The notes under the pieces are model-generated. The model was given only the letters and a program-made list of their open reading frames with translations. It did not search any database and had not been told where the DNA came from. Shown one piece after another: positions 53,147-56,177 of a stretch of 56,177 nt of DNA. The translations under genes were made by a program, and so were the position numbers. Origin of the DNA: Brevibacterium picturae (lineage in GTDB: Bacteria > Actinomycetota > Actinomycetes > Actinomycetales > Brevibacteriaceae); the NCBI RefSeq assembly GCF_030453725.1, contig NZ_JAKDJU010000004.1:1-56177 (forward strand), in the 5' to 3' direction. Positions within the stretch are counted from its first letter, which is position 1. Each line of letters begins with the position of its first letter.

Positions 53147-53938
53147 ATGGACGAGGATATGGATGCGAACGAGGGACTCAACCACGACGGACAGTATTCG
53201 ACGGCGACAACGGCGGAGGATTTCAGGATCAACATCGCCGAGGTGAATCGGCGTATCGAGTCTGCGGCCCATCGTGTCGGCCGGGACCCCAGCGAGATCG
53301 AACTGCTGCCGGTGAGCAAGACGGTCCCGCAGGAGAGGATCCGCGAAGCCGTTGCCGCCGGCTGCCACAAGCTCGGCGAGAACAAGGTTCAGGAGGCCCA
53401 CCGGAAGTCCGGTGAGATGGCCGACCTGACCATCGATTGGGCGGTGATCGGGCATCTGCAGTCGAACAAGGCTCGTGATGTTGCGACGTTCGCTTCGGAA
53501 TTCCAGGCCCTCGACAGGCTCAAGGTCGCTGCTGCTCTTGACCGACGGCTGCACGCGGCAGGCCGGCGCCTCGACGTCTATGTCCAGGTCAACACCTCCG
53601 CCGAGGAGTCGAAGTTCGGGATGCCGCCGGAAGAGCTGCTCGGCTTCCTGCGGGAGCTGCCGCAGTTTTCTGCCCTGAATGTGCAGGGTGTGATGACCCT
53701 CGCGGTGTTCTCCTCCGACATCGACCGTGTTCGCACCTGCTTCCAGCGTCTGCGGACGCTGCGGGATCGGATCCGGGAGACCGACCCCGATCTGATCGGC
53801 GCGGGAAAACTGTCGATGGGTATGTCCGGGGACTACGAAGTGGCGATCGAAGAGGGAGCGGACTGCGTCCGGGTGGGGCAGGCCATCTTCGGCAAGCGGG
53901 CACTGCCCGACAGCCACTACTGGCCTGAGAACGGCTGA
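53147..53938 (+). CDS. YggS/PLPBP family PLP homeostasis protein
   Basis: PLP-binding TIM-barrel protein of 263 aa that buffers free pyridoxal phosphate. The PLP lysine is in ELLPVSKTVP; WAVIGHLQSNKARD and LSMGMSGDYEVAIEEGADCVRVGQAIFG are the family signatures. The N-terminal 30 residues are acidic and not conserved. The start may be ATG 53147 or 53159. It stands 23 bases after the MocR stop and 10 bases before the transporter gene. Confidence 0.9.
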   Translation: MDEDMDANEGLNHDGQYSTATTAEDFRINIAEVNRRIESAAHRVGRDPSEIELLPVSKTVPQERIREAVAAGCHKLGENKVQEAHRKSGEMADLTIDWAVIGHLQSNKARDVATFASEFQALDRLKVAAALDRRLHAAGRRLDVYVQVNTSAEESKFGMPPEELLGFLRELPQFSALNVQGVMTLAVFSSDIDRVRTCFQRLRTLRDRIRETDPDLIGAGKLSMGMSGDYEVAIEEGADCVRVGQAIFGKRALPDSHYWPENG

Positions 53939-53948
53939 ATCCTCCGAC

Positions 53949-54917
53949 GTGCTCGCATCACTGACCAAACATCAGGTTCTCTGGTACCTCACGGCCATAC
54001 TCACAGGGGCCCTCCTCGGGCTGGCCCTGCCGGCAGCGGCAACGCTGGCCACCACTGCGATCACGCCCTGCCTCATCGCACTTCTGTTCGTGACATTCCT
54101 CGACATTCCCTTCGATGCAGTCCGAGATTCATTCACAGACATGAAGTTCCTCGGCGCCGTTGCACTGGCGAATTTTCTCATTGTTCCGCTCGTCGTCGCC
54201 GGCCTCCACATCATGATGCCCCTGGATGAGACGGTCGTCGTGCCCGTCCTCATCGTCCTGCTCACTCCCTGCATCGACTACGTCCTGGTCTTCACCAGAC
54301 TGGCCGGCGGAGCCGATGCGAGTCTGCTCGCACTGACTCCGGTGCTCATGCTCGTCCAGATCATCGCGCTGCCGGTCTATCTGTGGATCATTCTGGGCGA
54401 GGCCGCGGCCGTTGCGATCACCCCCGGCCCTTTCGTCACCGCGCTGGTCATCTTCATCATTCTGCCGCTGGGCGCATCCCTCGCTCTCCGCCTCCTGGCC
54501 CGCCGATCTGCAGTCGTGGATCGCTCCGCCCAGGTCGTGTCGACGTCTATGGTCCCGCTGATGATGCTCACCTTGGCCGTGATCGCCGCCGCGCAGGTGC
54601 CGCTGGTCGCCCCGCACCTGCCGGAGTTGGGCGGGGCCATCGCGACCTTCGTCGTGTTCGCGATCATCATGACCGTCCTCGGCTGGGTCCTCGCTCGGCT
54701 GCTTCCGGTGACCGTGGGACTGGGGCGAGCGCTGATCTTCACCGGCGTGACACGCAACTCCCTCGTCATGCTTCCGATCGTGCGCGCCATCACCGCCGAC
54801 GGCATCGGGCCGGCGGCAATCGTCGCGCAGACAATAGTCGAGCTTGTCGTCATGCTCATCCTCGTCCGTGTGGTGCCGCGTATCCTCCCGGGAGCTGCTG
54901 TGTCCGAAAACCGCTAG
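53949..54917 (+). CDS. BASS-superfamily transporter, ACR3/arsenite-efflux-like
   Basis: 322 aa with about ten helices. A conserved Pro-Cys is in VLIVLLTPCIDYVLVFTRLAGGA, the position of the essential ACR3 cysteine. TGVTRNSLVMLPIVRAI, a glutamine-free substrate helix, is near the end. This subgroup is usually annotated as an arsenic resistance or bile acid:sodium symporter-like protein. The real substrate is not fixed; no arsR, arsC or other ars gene is near. GTG start at 53949. Confidence 0.75.
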   Translation: MLASLTKHQVLWYLTAILTGALLGLALPAAATLATTAITPCLIALLFVTFLDIPFDAVRDSFTDMKFLGAVALANFLIVPLVVAGLHIMMPLDETVVVPVLIVLLTPCIDYVLVFTRLAGGADASLLALTPVLMLVQIIALPVYLWIILGEAAAVAITPGPFVTALVIFIILPLGASLALRLLARRSAVVDRSAQVVSTSMVPLMMLTLAVIAAAQVPLVAPHLPELGGAIATFVVFAIIMTVLGWVLARLLPVTVGLGRALIFTGVTRNSLVMLPIVRAITADGIGPAAIVAQTIVELVVMLILVRVVPRILPGAAVSENR

Positions 54918-54949
54918 TATTGTCTCGGATTCGGAAGCAGAATGGTCAT

Positions 54950-56177
54950 ATGCTCACCACAGATCAGTGCTACCAGGCAGTGGCCGGGCGCGACAGACGC
55001 TTCGACGGAATGTTCTTCACTGCGGTGTCCTCGACCGGCATCTTCTGTCGCCCGTCCTGCCCGGCGAGGACTCCTCTGCGCAAGAACGTCGATTTCTACC
55101 GGACCGCGGCGGCAGCAGCGGAGGCGGGCTTCCGGGCCTGCAAGCGGTGCCGGCCCGATGCCAGCCCGAATTCGCCGGAATGGGATATACGGGCCGACGT
55201 CACGGGCCGTGCCATGAGACTCATCCAGGACGGCCTCGTCGATCGGTCTGGGATCTCGGGTCTCGCCTCGGCGCTGGGATACAGTCCACGCCAATTGGGA
55301 CGGGTGCTGCAATCGGAACTCGGGGTCGGCCCGCTCGCCATCGCCCGCACCGAACGTGTGAGGACGGCTCGCACTCTCGTCGAATCGACGAGGCTGTCGA
55401 TGAGCGAGATCGCCTTCGCCGCCGGATTCTCAAGCATCCGTCAGTTCAACGACACCTTCCGCGCCGTCTACTCATCCAGCCCGAGGGATCTGCGCAGCGG
55501 TGCCGGAGAAGTGCACGGCGGACAGAGCATCGTCGTCCGCCTCGCGTACCGTCCACCTCTCGACCATGCTCACCTGTTCAGGTACCTGGGCGTGCGCGCG
55601 ATCGATGGTGTCGAGGACGTCAGCGAGGACCGCTACACCCGTTCACTGCGCTTGGCACATGGGCCGGCAGTGCTGACATTGACTCCGGGATGCGGGGACT
55701 TCATCGAATGTCACCTCCGGTTGGCAGACACCCGCGACCTCGGAAGCGCGGTGGCCAGGGCCAGACGAATCCTCGACCTCGACGCCGATCCCGGCGCCGT
55801 GCGTGCGACCCTGACGGACGCGGGACTCTCCGAACTCAGCGACACCTGCCCGGGAATCCGCTCCCCGGGCACCGGCGACCCGGTCGAGCTCGCCATTCGC
55901 ACCGTCCTGGGGCAGCAGATCTCGGTCGTCGCCGCACAGACCCATCTGAATCGCCTGGTGACCGCCTTCGGACAGGACCTTCCTGAAGACCTGAGGGTCG
56001 ACTCCGTCGACCGAGTGTTCCCCACGGCAGCGGCAATCGCAGAGATCCCTGATGAGCATTGGTCGCTGCCGGGGCGCAGGATCGACACGCTCCGGACGTT
56101 GAGCACCCAGCTGGCAGAGGGGTCGATCGACCTGGGGCCCGGCTGTGATCGCACCGAGGTCGACGAGCGCCTGCTTG
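54950..56177 (+). CDS. Ada-AlkA fusion: methyl-phosphotriester-sensing activator and DNA glycosylase (3' partial)
   Basis: The frame is open to the window end (409 codons seen). The N-terminal Ada zinc domain has Cys in GIFCRPSCPAR and ACKRCRPDA; one Cys accepts methyl groups from phosphotriesters. AraC-type HTH motifs follow (GISGLASALGYSPRQLGRVL, MSEIAFAAGFSSIRQFNDTF). An AlkA N-terminal domain follows from about 180 (VVRLAYRPPLDHAHLFRYLGVRA) and then the HhH-GPD glycosylase (LAIRTVLGQQISVVAAQT). The catalytic Asp is beyond the edge. Such fusions both repair and induce alkylation responses. It starts 32 bases after the transporter gene. Confidence 0.93.
   Translation, partial: MLTTDQCYQAVAGRDRRFDGMFFTAVSSTGIFCRPSCPARTPLRKNVDFYRTAAAAAEAGFRACKRCRPDASPNSPEWDIRADVTGRAMRLIQDGLVDRSGISGLASALGYSPRQLGRVLQSELGVGPLAIARTERVRTARTLVESTRLSMSEIAFAAGFSSIRQFNDTFRAVYSSSPRDLRSGAGEVHGGQSIVVRLAYRPPLDHAHLFRYLGVRAIDGVEDVSEDRYTRSLRLAHGPAVLTLTPGCGDFIECHLRLADTRDLGSAVARARRILDLDADPGAVRATLTDAGLSELSDTCPGIRSPGTGDPVELAIRTVLGQQISVVAAQTHLNRLVTAFGQDLPEDLRVDSVDRVFPTAAAIAEIPDEHWSLPGRRIDTLRTLSTQLAEGSIDLGPGCDRTEVDERLL

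Noticed and set aside
53949..54917. Complete arsenic resistance operon
   Set aside because: Only the ACR3-like transporter is present; no arsR, arsC or metal-binding regulator lies nearby.

Overview
The window is high-GC chromosomal DNA with the gene order of a Micrococcales-type actinobacterium. tig-clpP1-clpP2-clpX, ileS-folC-DUF4233-ndk, rne-rplU-rpmA-obgE-proB-proA and nadD-rsfS are all in the usual actinobacterial arrangement. The -10 elements look like TAGACT/TAnnnT, several starts appear leaderless, and GTG/TTG starts are common. Brevibacterium or a close relative is my best guess from overall protein flavour, but no species marker proves it. I see no phage, IS element or CRISPR array.

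Layout. 1-5687 (+): trigger factor (5' cut off), the ClpP1P2X protease behind a good ClgR operator, and an MFS exporter. 5813-9288 (-): an AIM24 protein and a ValRS with an archaeal/Rickettsia-like active-site signature. 9427-17350 (+): an acyltransferase, an SDR, then T-box-ileS-folC-DUF4233-ndk. 17442-18092 (-): VKOR. 18437-21481 (+): RNase E behind a long structured leader. 21592-22701 (-): an SPFH protein. 22844-32859 (+): an alanine/Na+ symporter, chorismate mutase, rplU-rpmA, obgE-proB-proA, a 54-aa membrane protein, nadD, an acidic membrane-anchored protein, rsfS and a histidine phosphatase. 32954-34084 (-): a GT4 glycosyltransferase. 34236-40221 (+): the six-gene Mrp/Mnh Na+/H+ antiporter operon. 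40218-42166 (-): AlkB and a flavin reductase. 42305-42762 (+): tRNA-Ala(CGC) and a DoxX protein.

The accessory part starts at 42754. It has HelR, the RNA polymerase-recycling ATPase linked to rifamycin tolerance, preceded by a perfect 19-bp RAE (rifamycin-associated element). A truncated GH1 glucosidase remnant abuts this promoter. Next come a YdeI protein and a carnitine-to-betaine module (carnitine dehydrogenase-thioesterase fusion, BKACE cleavage enzyme) with its own XRE-TetR fusion regulator. A PLP-themed neighbourhood follows: group II decarboxylase, YczE membrane protein, MocR regulator and a YggS PLP-binding protein. The window ends with an ACR3-like/BASS transporter and an Ada-AlkA fusion that runs off the end.

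Themes. Proteostasis and translation dominate the first half. The second half mixes salt/osmotic physiology (Mrp antiporter, carnitine-to-betaine, proline synthesis), alkylation repair (AlkB, Ada-AlkA) and transcription-targeting antibiotic tolerance (RAE-helR). The strongest regulatory readings are the ileS translational T-box with two mutually exclusive pairings, the RAE upstream of helR, the ClgR box upstream of clpP1, and the structured rne leader. The most unusual protein-level observation is an RNase E without the zinc-link cysteines.
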